This document shows positions 11,682 through 23,696 of a stretch of DNA of 64,000 nt, in pieces. The notes below the pieces were generated by a model that did not search any database, was not told the origin of the DNA, and saw only the letters and a program-made list of their open reading frames with translations. Source of the stretch: Lepidonotus clava (lineage: Eukaryota; Annelida; Polychaeta; Phyllodocida; Polynoidae); the NCBI GenBank assembly GCA_936440205.1, contig OW387138.1, positions 51,413,526-51,477,525 on the forward strand, written 5' to 3'. The translations under genes and the position numbers were made by a program. Every line of letters begins with the position of its first letter. Within the stretch, counting starts at the first letter, position 1.

Positions 11682-12731
11682 TTATACAGACTGTAGTTCT
11701 GGGGAATAGAATTCTCCCTCAACTGGATTGTTGTCCCATGTCTTTATTTCATATCTTTCAACTCCTTGTGTTGTTCTCCTGTTTGTTATAGTAAAGATTT
11801 CAGTTCCCCATCTATGGTCATATTGTCGAAAATATTCATTTGGTAGGAAAGAGAGTTTCACCCTATCATTTATTTCAAAAGTATACGAGTTTGCTTCTCC
11901 TGTCTTTGTAACAGCATCATTACGTAGAAATTGCCAATGCCAAAGAGTATTGGTATCTGCATTACGCATAGCTTCTGCTGGTGTCATATTAATAACTCAA
12001 TGTTTACTGTTATTATAAGCATCTGTTAATGTTTGTAAAGAATCAATCCAGTTAAAGTCATGTCTAGCTTTGAATATTCGAGCAATTCTCATCCGTATAC
12101 TTTTTATAACTCTTTCTGCATAGTTTGCTTTTGTTTCATTAAAAGTTGTGAAATGATTTATTCTCCACTTTTCCATTAATTTCTCTTCTTGAAAATTTAC
12201 AAACTCAGTTCCTTTGTCTGATCTTATAGCTCTGGGTTTTTCATTGTTTTTGAAAATATCCTCGAATGCATTTTTCACTTCTTCTCCCGTTAAAGTCTTA
12301 AGTGGTCTTGTAATTAAAAAACGTGTAAATATGTCAATACATATCAAGATATATGCATAGTTCCTATTATATCCTTTATAAAATTTCATGTTCAAGGTAT
12401 CCACATTGCACTGAGCATCCTTAGATGATACTATGACTTTTGGACGGATCAGAATTGATTGTATTGTATATAGTTGATAATCCTCCATAAGCAGCTGGAC
12501 TATGCTTATTGTAATATATGTATTCGAGATATTTTTCTTCTTCAGGAGTAACACCAGCAAATTGATTTCTTTTAATTTTAGAACCATTCTTCTGTACATT
12601 TTTTCGTTGGAAATTGAAAGTTTTTCACTTTGTAATTCTTTGCTGATATTTTTTTCTTGTTTTTCTTGTGTTTGTTTTCCAATTTCTTTCCCATTGTTTT
12701 TTCCAAGCAGCCCTAGTGACAACCCCCTCAC
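11682..12731 (-). pseudogene. Polinton integrase remnant
   Basis: A retroviral-type integrase core with the DDE pattern: VDTLN near the first Asp, RSDKGTEFVNF with the second Asp, and a Glu in the KANYAERVIKSIR helix. A downstream SH3/chromo-like segment (about 11,682-11,987, NDRVKLSF and RWGTEIFTI) follows, as in Polinton integrases. It would insert the element DNA. It is broken. The N-terminal zinc-binding part was not seen clearly. Confidence 0.8.
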
Positions 12732-13164
12732 TTGGAAGATTTCTTCTTTTGTCTATTTGTTTCTTGTCTGTTATATCAATCTTTTTCTTCTCACTTGCAG
12801 GATGACCTGGAGGCGGATAGTCAGACATACCTTTTTCCATGCCCCTCCGTTTTCCCTTCGGGGGGAGACTCAGTTGTGGTGATCGAGAATGTCCCTGATC
12901 AACCCGCAAATCAGAGTTCTCAGGATCAAGCTGTTGTCTGTCAGAGCGGGAGGTTATCAACGACTCAGAGGGAGCATCGGCGTCTTGATCTTCCTTCGAC
13001 TGTCTCAAAAGATTGGTTGAACTCTCCAAGGTCTCTTCGTTCGAAAGGGAAATGTGTTTCTTCTGAAGTAAAGGTTTCTGTTTCTTCCCGTTTTGATTTT
13101 TATTTGTTGAAAGATCAACATATATATGATAGGGTATTGTGATGATTTTTTTCAATGAACTCAT
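12732..13164 (-). pseudogene. Charged, low-complexity Polinton segment of unknown role
   Basis: An open stretch rich in Lys, Glu, Ser and Gln (SLSNEETLESS, then PPKGKRRGMEKG) just upstream of the integrase. I do not recognise it. It may be a separate small protein or an N-terminal extension. Confidence 0.35.
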
Positions 13165-13463
13165 TGTTTCATTGCAATAAGTCTAGACTTGACTGCATGA
13201 AGAATTGATAACATATTTTTAGAATTATTTTGTATTCTCTCAATCCTGATGAAATTTTTTCCATGAATAATGTTTTTTATCAGTCTTTTGTGCTTAGTAA
13301 CTAGCTTTGCTGCTTTTATGGGTAAAGGTAAATGAATAAGATTGAATAGAATTTCAGCTATGCAGTAGAGTTGTCTATGATTCGCAGTGATCAATAAGGC
13401 CTTTGCTTGAATGTAATCCGTACTTAATAATAAAGTGAGAAATACCTTAAGCCCCATACCCAC
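13161..13463 (-). pseudogene. Polinton small conserved gene remnant (PX-like)
   Basis: About 100 codons with a hydrophobic-basic pattern (LHLPLPIKAAKLVTKHKRLIKNII). The position between integrase and ATPase and the size resemble the small Polinton proteins called PX, but the similarity is weak. The MITE at 13,450 sits at its 5' side. Confidence 0.35.
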
Positions 13464-13660
13464 TAGGCAATTTTACCGGCGACTGGAGATGGGAAACAGC
13501 AGAATCTCTGGTAAAATCGTCACCAATTCAGATCACCTGTTAGATTTAATGTTGAAATGTCACATGCTAACAGGTGATTTGATTTGGTGACGATTTTACC
13601 AGTGATTCTGCTGTTGCCCATCTCCAGTCGCCGGTAAAATCGCCTAGTGGGTATGGGGCT
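13450..13660. mobile_element. Palindromic Harbinger-like MITE with TTA duplication
   Basis: A 211-bp near-perfect palindrome with arms beginning AGCCCCATACCCACTAGGC. It is flanked by TTA at 13,447-13,449 and 13,661-13,663. The 3-bp TTA target duplication fits PIF/Harbinger non-autonomous elements. It lies inside the Polinton fossil and so is younger than it. Confidence 0.8.
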
Positions 13661-13787
13661 TTACACTGCGTCAATGTTTTTGGCATGATGTGTCCTCTTG
13701 AACATTTAAAAATCAAGTGAATCATTCTTAATTGGTAATTTCATTTATACCTTTTTAGGAGGCCAGTGTCTAGAAGGACATTGTGAT

Positions 13788-14400
13788 TCAAAGGTAAGAA
13801 ATAAGATATTCACCTGGGAATATATCAGTATGAATACGGGCTTCCATTCTAGGGGAAGTATCCTCTGAAGTAATCATAGAGGGATGGAGAGATATTAGAA
13901 TGTATCCGTATTTTCTATTCATAACACAGTTTTGAAAACTTTCTTTTAAGGTATTCCCTAGTCCTGTCTGTGAGGCTAGGATATTTATTTGTCTTATATC
14001 TTTTGGACTACATAACAGGAAATAATAATGCATATTCATGTTAACATTTCTTGCACATTTACCTTGTGCAAATAGGTTTTGCGTAATGAATATAACAGAC
14101 ATATTTCTGTGATGAGCATGCTTAGTGAATAGGTTTTGTGCATCAGTGCTTTTTACTACTAACTCCATCATTTCATCTAATATCAATAGACTATGCTTTG
14201 TTCCCTTTGTAAATGATAAAATCTTTTCCTCTGTTGGTAGTCCATCAAAGAATTCTATATTTTCAATATGTTCATTCATTTCATCAAAGAGAGGTTGAGA
14301 GACAGTCTTACAGTATAATATTTTTCCTATCCCTTGTGAAAAAATATCATCCTTGTTCTTAAGTATTTTATAAACAAGAGTGTTTTATCCACTTCCACTT
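13788..14400 (-). pseudogene. Polinton packaging ATPase remnant
   Basis: FtsK/HerA-type P-loop ATPase: a glycine/serine-rich P-loop region near 14,380-14,400, a Walker B strand SLLILDEMMELV near 14,180, and the segment VIFITQNLF with the sensor Gln typical of this family. In relatives it packages DNA into capsids. It is broken. Confidence 0.75.
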
Positions 14401-14919
14401 ACACCACTGACGCAGATATTGCTAGGGCTTTGCAGACCATGAAAGGCCTGGTGATCATCTTCCAGTACTGCTTCTGACATCTTTCTGTTCTTCTTGGAGA
14501 ATGTGTTGATGATTCAGTGACTATCTATATTATGATAAAGCACTGTCATATAATGAATATATATATTTTCACATTATCAAATATGTCTCCCAGTGGCAAC
14601 AACTGGGTTATCAAAGGTCTCTAGTAGATCACCGGCTGTTGTGTGTAAGGACCTGCCTATGGGACCCTGCACATTAAAGAACATCTACCTCGGTAAAAGT
14701 GTAGGGGTATGGTCTCTATCTTCTCATAGATTCTTTCATTCAAAAGATACAATCATCAAAAACAGAACTGTCAAATCCTGCTCTTGCCGTGATACGACCT
14801 TAGATGTCGCTATGTCATTAATCCCAATAACCAACCAAATATGTAGTCAGTTTAGTTCTGTATCCTAATCTATATCATCTCTAAAGATTTCTAGAACAAA
14901 GTAATGGAATACAACAATA

Positions 14920-16250
14920 TGATGAAAATTTCTTTATTCAGTCAGTTTGGAAACATTCATTTACATTCACATTATAAACATTCCATATTTTCTAAGAACA
15001 AATTAAAAAATAATTTTCTAAACATATTGAGCTAGGTGGTTATATTTTAATGTTCGTTTATTTATAGGGGAGTATCACTATTAAAGTTCGTACTTGTTCA
15101 TATCCTGTATCGGTTTGTTTATTCATTATTCGACTGCGTGATATTATATCGCTTATCGATGATCTTTCGTTTGCTTGAAGATGTTAGTAAAAGCGTTGTA
15201 CTAAGATAATGGGGAGTTCTTAGTGATTATTTGTTGAAGTTGCTCGCTTTCTCCAGATAGATGTTATCCTGGATCATAATTCAGTTCTTAGTGGTAGAGA
15301 TTCTAAGTAAAGGGGCTCAATCCCATACAAAGAACACGCGCTTGGCAAGAGGTCAGTTTATTACATTCATGATAATATTCCGAAGGCACAAGTATACAGT
15401 TCTCCATCCATACAGGTCTTTCCTTTCATTTCACAATTCAAACACATCAGTAACAATCCAACCAGGTATAGCTATGGTTAAGCTTCCCCTTTCACAAGGT
15501 ATATATGCTCCAACACTGTTGAGAGAGTCACCTCTCGTCTACCGGTAACGGAGACCATTGGTAGGATCTCCGTCACATCCAATACGCAGTCCGTAAGGCT
15601 AAGCCTAAGCTGTCCCAATCCTTACTATCACCTGTTCATTGTGGTTACTACCATCTTAACACTACCCGTGTGATCCGTATGTCAGACTATTGCTCCATGT
15701 GTTCTGTTCGAACTCTATCTTGGTCTGCTCATCTGTCTCAAGTCTCATACCGCTTATATAGCGACAGCCAAAAGGCTTGTCGCTATGCTCATTTACACTA
15801 TTACTTAATGAAGTCTTACTTATCTCTCATACTGCCCATTCTTACTCAGATAAGCTAATTCTACTTCTAGCTATCATATAAACTAATGTTGACGGCAAAG
15901 CCTGCTGTCCTCAGTATCTTTTAGCTAGATGTTTCGATCCATAACGTACCCTTACAGGTCTCCATCGTCATTCGTCGTACCTGTGCGTACCTGCAGGACG
16001 TGCGTCAGCCCGGCTGCAGTCCCTACGCCTGGGGACTTTGCCACTCTAGTGGCATCCATATACTCTAACTATGCCACTAAACGATGTCGCCGCCTGGCGT
16101 TTAGCACACGTATCAGCGTTACAAGTTCCACTATAATATTCTTGCCAATACAAACGAGTTTACAATATTTTATTATATACTATTCTAGTTTTTCTTGCAC
16201 TGTACCTCAGTGCAATATTCCATGAAATTTACATTGTTCCGTTTCTCTTC
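14920..16250. other. Segment of different composition between ATPase and polymerase; likely insert
   Basis: About 1.3 kb with a higher G+C share than the Polinton around it and no Polinton gene. Short ORFs are present on the plus strand without recognisable domains. I found no terminal repeats. It may be an inserted element or a badly decayed part of the Polinton. Confidence 0.35.
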
Positions 16251-16302
16251 CCAGAAAGTTCCTAGATAATTCACTCCTGGAAAATCTTTTGGTGCTATCA
16301 TG

Positions 16303-19300
16303 CTACTTAAGCCATGACTCAAACCACAAGTCCAGTAGCAGGTCTTTGGATCCTGGATGAACTATCATCATACCATATGTGCTCTTCAGATCAGCAATGA
16401 TCCTATGATGAATTAAACTTATTTTCAAATTAACAATATCATTCATGATTTGCTCCCTATGTTCATACCATTCTGGTTTTACCTTAATATCCCTTACTAT
16501 AAATTGTAGGAACTTTGGATTTACACATGTTCCTATTTTCTGTGCAATGAATAGATCATCATGAAAGAGTGCCATTTCATAGAAAAAAAGATGCCAACAA
16601 TTAAGAAATATATTTCTATGTTTTCCTAGTCTTATAAGATAATCATTAGAAAGACTGGAGGTATATGGAGATAAGCAATGTGTTTTATAATCATCCCAAG
16701 GACAAAGCACCATGTCTAACGGAACAGTATCTATACCATTTGGTTGAACAACACGTTTTATATATAGAAAACCAAACCCACGACGAGGTTGGGTATATGT
16801 GAAAATAGAATTTTGGTGAACTCTAAAACCTCGGTTTATAACTGTTCCACTTTCTTGCTCAAACAAAGCTTTTGCATATAGGTTTCTCAGTTCAGAGACA
16901 AACTTTTTGTTTGTACCTTTACATGTCATTTTAAATTTACTCTCACTCTGCTGAAGGAAGTAGGTCTTTGAAGCTAGAGCTATGAGTTCTGTCCCTCTGG
17001 CTTCTACTTTGAACAATCCTCTCTCTCTTTGGTCATGTTGTACATGTTTTTTACAGCACTCTCTCGGAAACCAGAAACCATTTCCAGCAGAATAAATAAT
17101 ATCCTCATTACAATGTTGGTTAACTGAGGATAAGTATTCTTCTACTTTATCTGGACGGATAACTTCATATAATGTCTCAGCGGATAACGTCATGTACAAG
17201 CTGTCTGTATCACAGTGAGTTATTTCAAAATCTGCTCTGTCCACATAATAATCAATGCAATCATAGTAGAATTTAAAGGTGACATCTCTGAGAAATATTC
17301 ATAAGGGGACATACTACCCTTCTTTTTATTCTCTTCAAAAGTTTCAGGAACTTCAATATCAACTTCAATGAATTCTTTAAATTCACCAGACTCCACTGCT
17401 CTATGAATACGCTCTGATGAAACGGAGTGTGGATAATTTTTATAAAATGGGGAAGCATGTCATCTACTGTATCAGATATTCTAGGTTCTTCCTGCAATAA
17501 TTTCTTGAATTGACATTCATAAATCACCTCCACATTATAACTATGATCTCTGAAAAACTGCTCTTTTTGTTTTGTGTATTTTGATCTTTGTTCTTGACGT
17601 TTTTCTTTTTCAATAACTTCCTTTGATTTTTTGTGTGTGACATGCTCTCCTTGACATTCATTCTGCAATGTTCTTTTAAAAAGACATTCAGATTCATTAT
17701 GATTATGATACCAACATCCATTATACTCATAAAATCGTATTAGTTTGTGAACAAAACCCATCAACCTTGTAAGGACCTATTTGATGTTCCCTCCCAGAAT
17801 TTAATTTGTGTTGAATTTCTACGCCGTCCCTTATACATATCCAGTTTAACCACTGAAACATAGACAGGAATTTCCAAGATACTTCTGGTTTGAAATTTTC
17901 TTCTAATCTTCTCCGAATTGGGAAAAAAACTGGCATATCCTCTCCTAAACAAAACAAATATGATGTGTTGGCATCATATCCCACTATATTTTTACACATT
18001 TTCTCTTGATTTCCACGAATTTTTGTTTCATTTACTTTAGCATAACGTTTGAAAATTATGCTGGGACCTCCAAATGCACACTTCTTAATCTTTTTATATA
18101 AGTCTGCATCTTTCTCTGAAAAACTAGCAAAGTATGAACCACTCTTGCGAGCTGAATCGAATAATAGTCTTCTAGCAATACCAGGAGCAGATATGGATAT
18201 CTTAAACACATCAACTTCTATTTCAAAGTAATATTGCAACATTCGCTCCACAGCTGTCACAAATGGTGCTGTATCAAGATTAACATAATATGTCAAGAAG
18301 TCAGAAAATGTTTGCATATTTTTAGAGTTCCATATTTCAATTAGATCCTGGTATTTTCCATTACCCTTCTTGGGAATATTTCCTTTCGATCCTGATTTTT
18401 CCCACTCCAGATACTCTTCCTCTAAAGTGTTAACATTTTTTAACTTGGAATAAAAACTGTCATATGATGGTAAGGTAGTGTTGTTCAGTTTGTCTGGATG
18501 ATCAAACCACTCATACGAAAAATAACTCTTGTTCTTTAACATCAAAAGCAGACAGAAATTTACTATAAGATGATCCTGCTGCTAAAAAGTTTGAAATATC
18601 TAAAAATCGGAATTTACTAGTAACAATAGCTGAATATTGGTTACACTTTTTTACAACATATTTCAATTCATTCACTAAATTCAAATGCTTCGGGAACCTT
18701 TGCTTGATTAAGTTTAAATCATAACGAGATGAGTTGAATCCCAACACAGGAAGAGTAAAGCAATATTCAGAAAAACGTTCATACAACTTTTTTGGTAAAC
18801 TCTTTCTTTGATCTTTCAGAATGTATGAAATCATAATAATTTTCATTATTTTGAGTGTGATTTTCTTCATTATATTTAGTATAATCCACATCACATTCTA
18901 GTTCTTCCACTAAATCTTGGGAATCAGGAAGACTATCTTCATTCCCCTCTTTTCCTAGTGTGTCTTTATTCTCATTGAACCGATATTTTTTACAAAGTTC
19001 TCTTAGTTTGTTTAATGGATCTTCCCATCATTTTTCGGAAAGAGTTACTATCTCACACTGTATATTGTCAAGGTGTCCTACCATCCGCTGAACTTAACTA
19101 TCAGAATCAGTATCAATTATACAATGAGGTCATTCAAACCCAGAAATATTTGTACTAGTACTTACAGCAACTGGATCATGATTAGTTACCCACTGAAGTT
19201 TATCTGATTGTTCAAAAGTATCTAGTTCTCCATACTGTCGCAGTATAGATTCAAAATCATAAACAGCAAACCAGGGGAAATTTCTTTTGGATTTGGAACG

Positions 19301-20911
19301 TCTATATTTAATATATGTGATAGGTCTTCAAAAATAGATCTATCCGGAGTATAAATTCCACCAGGATATGACATCTTTACTCTTTCAAAGCATGTCTTCT
19401 CAAGTCTACTCATGCTTGCTTTAGTCGAAAATATTCTCCTACAAGAGGAACATGCATATTTTATTGAATAAGCATCCATATTAGTAATGAAACCAAAATG
19501 TGACTTATTCAAATTGAGATTCATTACTTCATTGGGATTGGAGAGACTTGATGTATAGACCTTAGTGCAAGCTTTATCTTCTCCAAGATTAAAAACTTCC
19601 ACACCAACATGAAAACATTCCTCAAAATATGGAAGATTATTCAAGGTTATACCTTTGAATTCATGTACTTGGAATTCAATGTTATCTGTGAAAGATATTC
19701 CCACTTCATCCAAAAATTCTATCGACCTATATATATAACAATATCCAAGTGACCTGTTCTCCAAATTCTTGTCACCACCCCTTAAAAAAGCTAAACATTG
19801 AAATATACAGAGATTTCTGGATTGATTATGTCTTGGAATAAATTTTTTGATTGAAGATTTGTTTTCTATGTAGTCATCAATATAGTTATGCTTCCCAATT
19901 GGAAAACCTGTCCTAAAAACATAAAAATTCACGTTTGGAACAAAAACCTTTTTCCACTTAGATGAATTTGCTATTTTTTCCCAAAAGTTCATTGATATCC
20001 AAACTTCGTATGAGCTCCATCACTCTTTCCACACTGTTCTGATTGGAAATGTATTGCGGAAAATCCAACACAGTGCTATTGTAGTAAGGTGTAAAGTACC
20101 TATATTCACCTGTTTTTACATGTCTAAGTATTACACCAAATGCCAAATTAATTTTGAAGGAAACATTTTCTAACTGAAATATAGTTCTTATATGATTTTC
20201 AAGGATAGAAGAGTCACCTTGGAAATCATTTAGTGGAAAATTATGAACCCGTCTTACTTGTCCCTCATCATGTCCACCTAGTATCATTGGTTTGTGAGTA
20301 AGAGATATATTTCTGAAGGCTTCATCCTCTATGTCACCTGACCCATTCAACCAAGGAGCATGTTCTTTCTGTTGGGTTCTCCATGGTTCTATATAGCAGA
20401 ATTTTCCATGCTTTTCATGTGCTCTTCTATGAAAAAATAATTCTCTCCAAGTTTGGAAATTAACTCCACAATCATAGCACTTCAAGCTACTGTCTTCATT
20501 ACAAGGATCCTTGCAATTTCTACCTGTTATCAATTTCTTTTTGCCACATTGTCCACTATCTTTAGTGAAATGTAATGATCTATGTGCATGATATAATCCA
20601 AGATTATGAAAAGACTTGTTACAGATACTACATGTAAATGAATAAGACTTATTTCTATCTGATTTACTGTTCTTTCTGTCTTTGCAGTTACTACAGGACT
20701 GAGTGGTACTCCTTTCCTGACCATCCATCCCTAACCTTGATGATGAATCATTGGTACCTTCACCTGGAATGTTTGCGTCACAGAAATTATGTTTTGATTG
20801 TTGAGTTTTACAATAAGTTTCATGTCTTCTCAAGTTATATGCGTCTCTATGACCCTTTCCACAATGTGAACATATGTTCTTGACTCTTTGTTTCCCGCAA
20901 CTACGTTGCAA
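16303..20911 (-). pseudogene. Polinton protein-primed DNA polymerase B remnant with zinc fingers
   Basis: The N-terminal part (20.3-20.9 kb) has three C2H2-like fingers (CSHCGKGHRDAYNLRRH; CSICNKSFHNLGLYHAH; CYDCGVNFQTWRELFFH). The middle has a 3'-5' exonuclease motif FNSSRYDLNLI near 18.73 kb. The C-terminal part has the polymerase motif C, HCDTDSLYM, near 17.2 kb and YGMMIVHPGSKDL near 16.35 kb. This is the polymerase used by Polintons to copy their own DNA. It is broken in several places. Confidence 0.85.
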
Positions 20912-21010
20912 TTGATGTCTCCTTCTTGAAATAGATGTTGGAAATCTTTCCTTGCACAGATTGCATTGAAGAGAACTTTCCTGAAAAATGTAATCAAGGT
21001 AGTGATTATA

Positions 21011-21479
21011 AGATACATATGTAAAGAATTATTGAATGTACATTTCTATCAAGAGTAATATGGGATAAGATTAAGCATTCTTCTGTTGATTATTCTATTA
21101 TCTTATGCTATAAGGATTATATATATATTCAAACCAAATTGCATAGGTATTTGAAATTCTCCTACCAATTCCATGGTTTCTTTTTTCTTCCTTAAAAAAT
21201 AAAAGAAATAACTCTGCATTAGCAAGACAGAAATACATTTTAAGATGACAGTTTGATAATATCAGTACCATTGATTTAAACCAGAAATTCTCAAGATATG
21301 TATGTTTTCATCAATGATGACTACAAGGTACAATAGTAAATATTTATAAGGAAAATGTATGATATACCCTTTGTTATAACATCATAGATCATATAGAATG
21401 TTTTAATCATAGAGAAAGTGTATTACATCAAGAAGGAAAATATGTTCCTGTGTACCTATCATTTTTAAAGGAAAAAACA
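21011..21479. other. Non-coding AT-rich DNA beyond the polymerase
   Basis: No gene or repeat recognised. It probably lies within or next to the missing Polinton end. Confidence 0.3.
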
Positions 21480-22060
21480 ATTATTTAGTTTCATTAAACA
21501 GTTAGACTGGTCATCCTATGATATTTGTTTGAATAGATGAGTTCATAATTGAGGGTAAACTTTCATTTTCCTATAGGCTGCAAGTCTTAGAGGGAAAAAA
21601 AGTGTGTACTTGTGTGTCTGTAAAAGACTTTTATGAAAGTGTGCTTTTTAGAGGATTGAGTCTCATTTACTTACATTTTAACATTTTGAGTTGAAGACTT
21701 ACATCATATAAGATTTGTTTATATAGCTGATTTGATAATCAAGAGTAAACTTATCATTCCTTTAGAATGAAAGTCTTTATCATATAGAAGACTTGAGTCT
21801 TTTAAGGATATTTATATAACTGATTTCATAATCAGGAAGTTCCATTTAAACATTGAGACTAGAAGTCTTATATCATGAAAGATCTGTTGACATAGCTGCT
21901 ATAATAATCAAGAGTAATTTGTCATTCCTTTAGACTGGAAGTCTTAGAAATCATTTAGAAGATTTATGACATGTAAGATTGTTTATGTAACTGATCTCAT
22001 AATCAGGAGTAACCTTTTATTTTCTTTAGACATTGTACTCCATTATTTTCTTAATAAAGT
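21480..22060. repeat. About five degenerate tandem units
   Basis: A core of roughly 70 bases recurs near 21,520, 21,710, 21,800, 21,885 and 21,985. It combines a gATTTGTTTatatagctgat-like block, an ATAATCAagAGTAA block and a GAAGTCTTA block. The units are diverged and unevenly spaced. No coding potential seen. It may be a subterminal array of the Polinton. Confidence 0.55.
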
Positions 22061-22691
22061 TTTAAAAAAATCAAATAAACTTACTTGTTTATGAGTATGG
22101 GTCTGGTATTTGATCCATGTGCAGCAGGAAACGTGTCCTCCCAATGTGGAGAATGAACAATCTGAGTCACACTTTTATACAGATTCATTGAACACAAATA
22201 TGTGATACACCCGCTAAACAAAGGCTCATTAGAATATCAAATGAATCACATTATGAGTAGCGTTCCTGGAAGGTTCTCATTAAAGCTTGAATGGAATGTG
22301 AAAGATCTACTATATTAAGCAATTCATAAGGAAACTGTCAGATGGGATAGTATTTTATGATCATGTTTCCTTGCCCTCCAGACAAAAGTGAACATTTTCA
22401 TTGAATTAATCTCATATTAATGTCATTCTTCACTGATTTAATGTTTCCTGTCATGACATGTTTATGAATCTAACATAGCTCCAGGGAGCTCATTAAATTG
22501 ATATGATTTTAATGACATTCCTCAACAAGCAACTGCTGACGTGAGCGCACGTGACTTGAATTTTTATGACATCCCTCACCAAGCCTCATTATGCCTCATA
22601 TGACAGCTCGAATGTTACAATACAATACTACTATAGAGTTATAAAACTCTATTAAAGTTTTAAAAATATTTTTGTTATTCACTTGTGCCAG

Positions 22692-22781
22692 TGGAAAAAT
22701 GGCTGGGCTAGTGAATTTTTTAAGGCCACTTGTCCTCAGGCCAGTGGCCTTAAAAAATTCACTAGCCCAGCCATTTTTCCA
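22692..22781. repeat. Perfect 39-bp inverted repeat hairpin (MITE-like)
   Basis: Arms 22,692-22,730 and 22,743-22,781 are exact reverse complements around a 12-base loop. The arms begin TGGAAAAATGGCTGGGCTAG. No clear target duplication. A perfect palindrome of this size points to a young foldback element. Confidence 0.85.
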
Positions 22782-22789
22782 CAAAGCAT

Positions 22790-23313
22790 TTACATTAGCA
22801 AAACATTAGCAAAGAATGCTAATGTCGCAGCCTGGTTATGGTTCCCTGCACTGTATTTCTATTATCAGAGCTGCTTTCTTGTCTCCACAATTTATTTTTT
22901 GTTTTCAGAGTAGGGCGCAGAAGCACCCTTTTAAAAAATTTGCTATCGGTTTCCCTCTAGCAAATGTACTGTAGCCATCTATGCGATGTGTAGCGGGGAC
23001 ATACAGAGCTGTCACCCACTAGAGTAACTTATTTCGGCTGCTCGCCCTCCCCCCTCCCCCCGCCACTATATCACAGATTAGACCACAAGGTCTTTAAGGT
23101 AGAAGATGTGTTTATAACTGTGCACTAACGTTCATCCTGTATTTTCAAGTTCCTTTTCACCTCATCATAATATGTATGAGGAATTGACCAAGGGAACAGA
23201 CACCAAAACTAAGTTTACATCAATAAATGAGAGAAAAAAATGTTTTGTTGGATAAAAAGCCTTGTTCCCTATATGAAACAACAACGTTTCGCTCATGAAC
23301 CACATGGTGAGAT
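22790..23313. other. No gene seen
   Basis: Mixed composition with a C-rich tract near 23,048-23,060. No ORF with recognisable features. Confidence 0.4.
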
Positions 23314-23696
23314 ATGACAGCAAGAGGCACAAGCCCACGTCTTGGAAACAGTATGGGAGTTCTGGAAAGCCCGGCTGGTTGCACTGCGAACCTAAATCCT
23401 GAATCCGGTGAGTACCCTAATACTGACACAAACACTTTTTTCCTTAATATCCAACCGGGGGGAGATGACTCATATGAGAAGACAGATAACAATCATAGTG
23501 ATTGCACGATTTTGACATTGACCCCCTGTGACGATTTTGTCACTCTTCCGGACAGCCATTCGAGCTGTGCCCAGCCACAGTCGCCTGTCAACCAACTTGA
23601 TACCACACTCGACAATCTTTACTATCTGGATACGTCAGTAAGATCTACCCTCGGCGAGGAGAATCCTAGCAACCCTAACCGCACCAAAAAGACTAA
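23314..23696 (+). other. Unassigned ORF truncated by the left end of the giant element
   Basis: An open frame of about 128 codons, Ser/Thr/Asn/Asp-rich (TDNNHSDCTILTL, SPVNQLDTTLDNLYY), with no domain that I recognise. It runs into the CAC terminus at 23,697, where the terminal repeat supplies a stop a few codons later. A GGTGAGTA splice-donor-like site lies at about 23,408. It could be a host exon or part of another element. Confidence 0.3.

Larger units (their letters stand above)
10395..21010 (-). mobile_element. Polinton/Maverick fossil, broken, ends not found
   Basis: Minus-strand remains of a Polinton: protein-primed family B DNA polymerase with N-terminal C2H2 fingers, FtsK/HerA-type packaging ATPase, retroviral-type integrase and capsid-type remnants. 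The gene content and strand agreement are typical of the family. The terminal inverted repeats were not identified, so the limits are those of recognisable coding remains. The reading frames are interrupted roughly ten times, and the major capsid and protease genes were not found. A 211-bp MITE and probably one longer foreign piece are inserted. I judge it old and dead. Confidence 0.85.

Noticed and set aside
15261-16225. Plus-strand ORFs in the insert between ATPase and polymerase remains
   Set aside because: No domain, codon pattern or splice context supports them.
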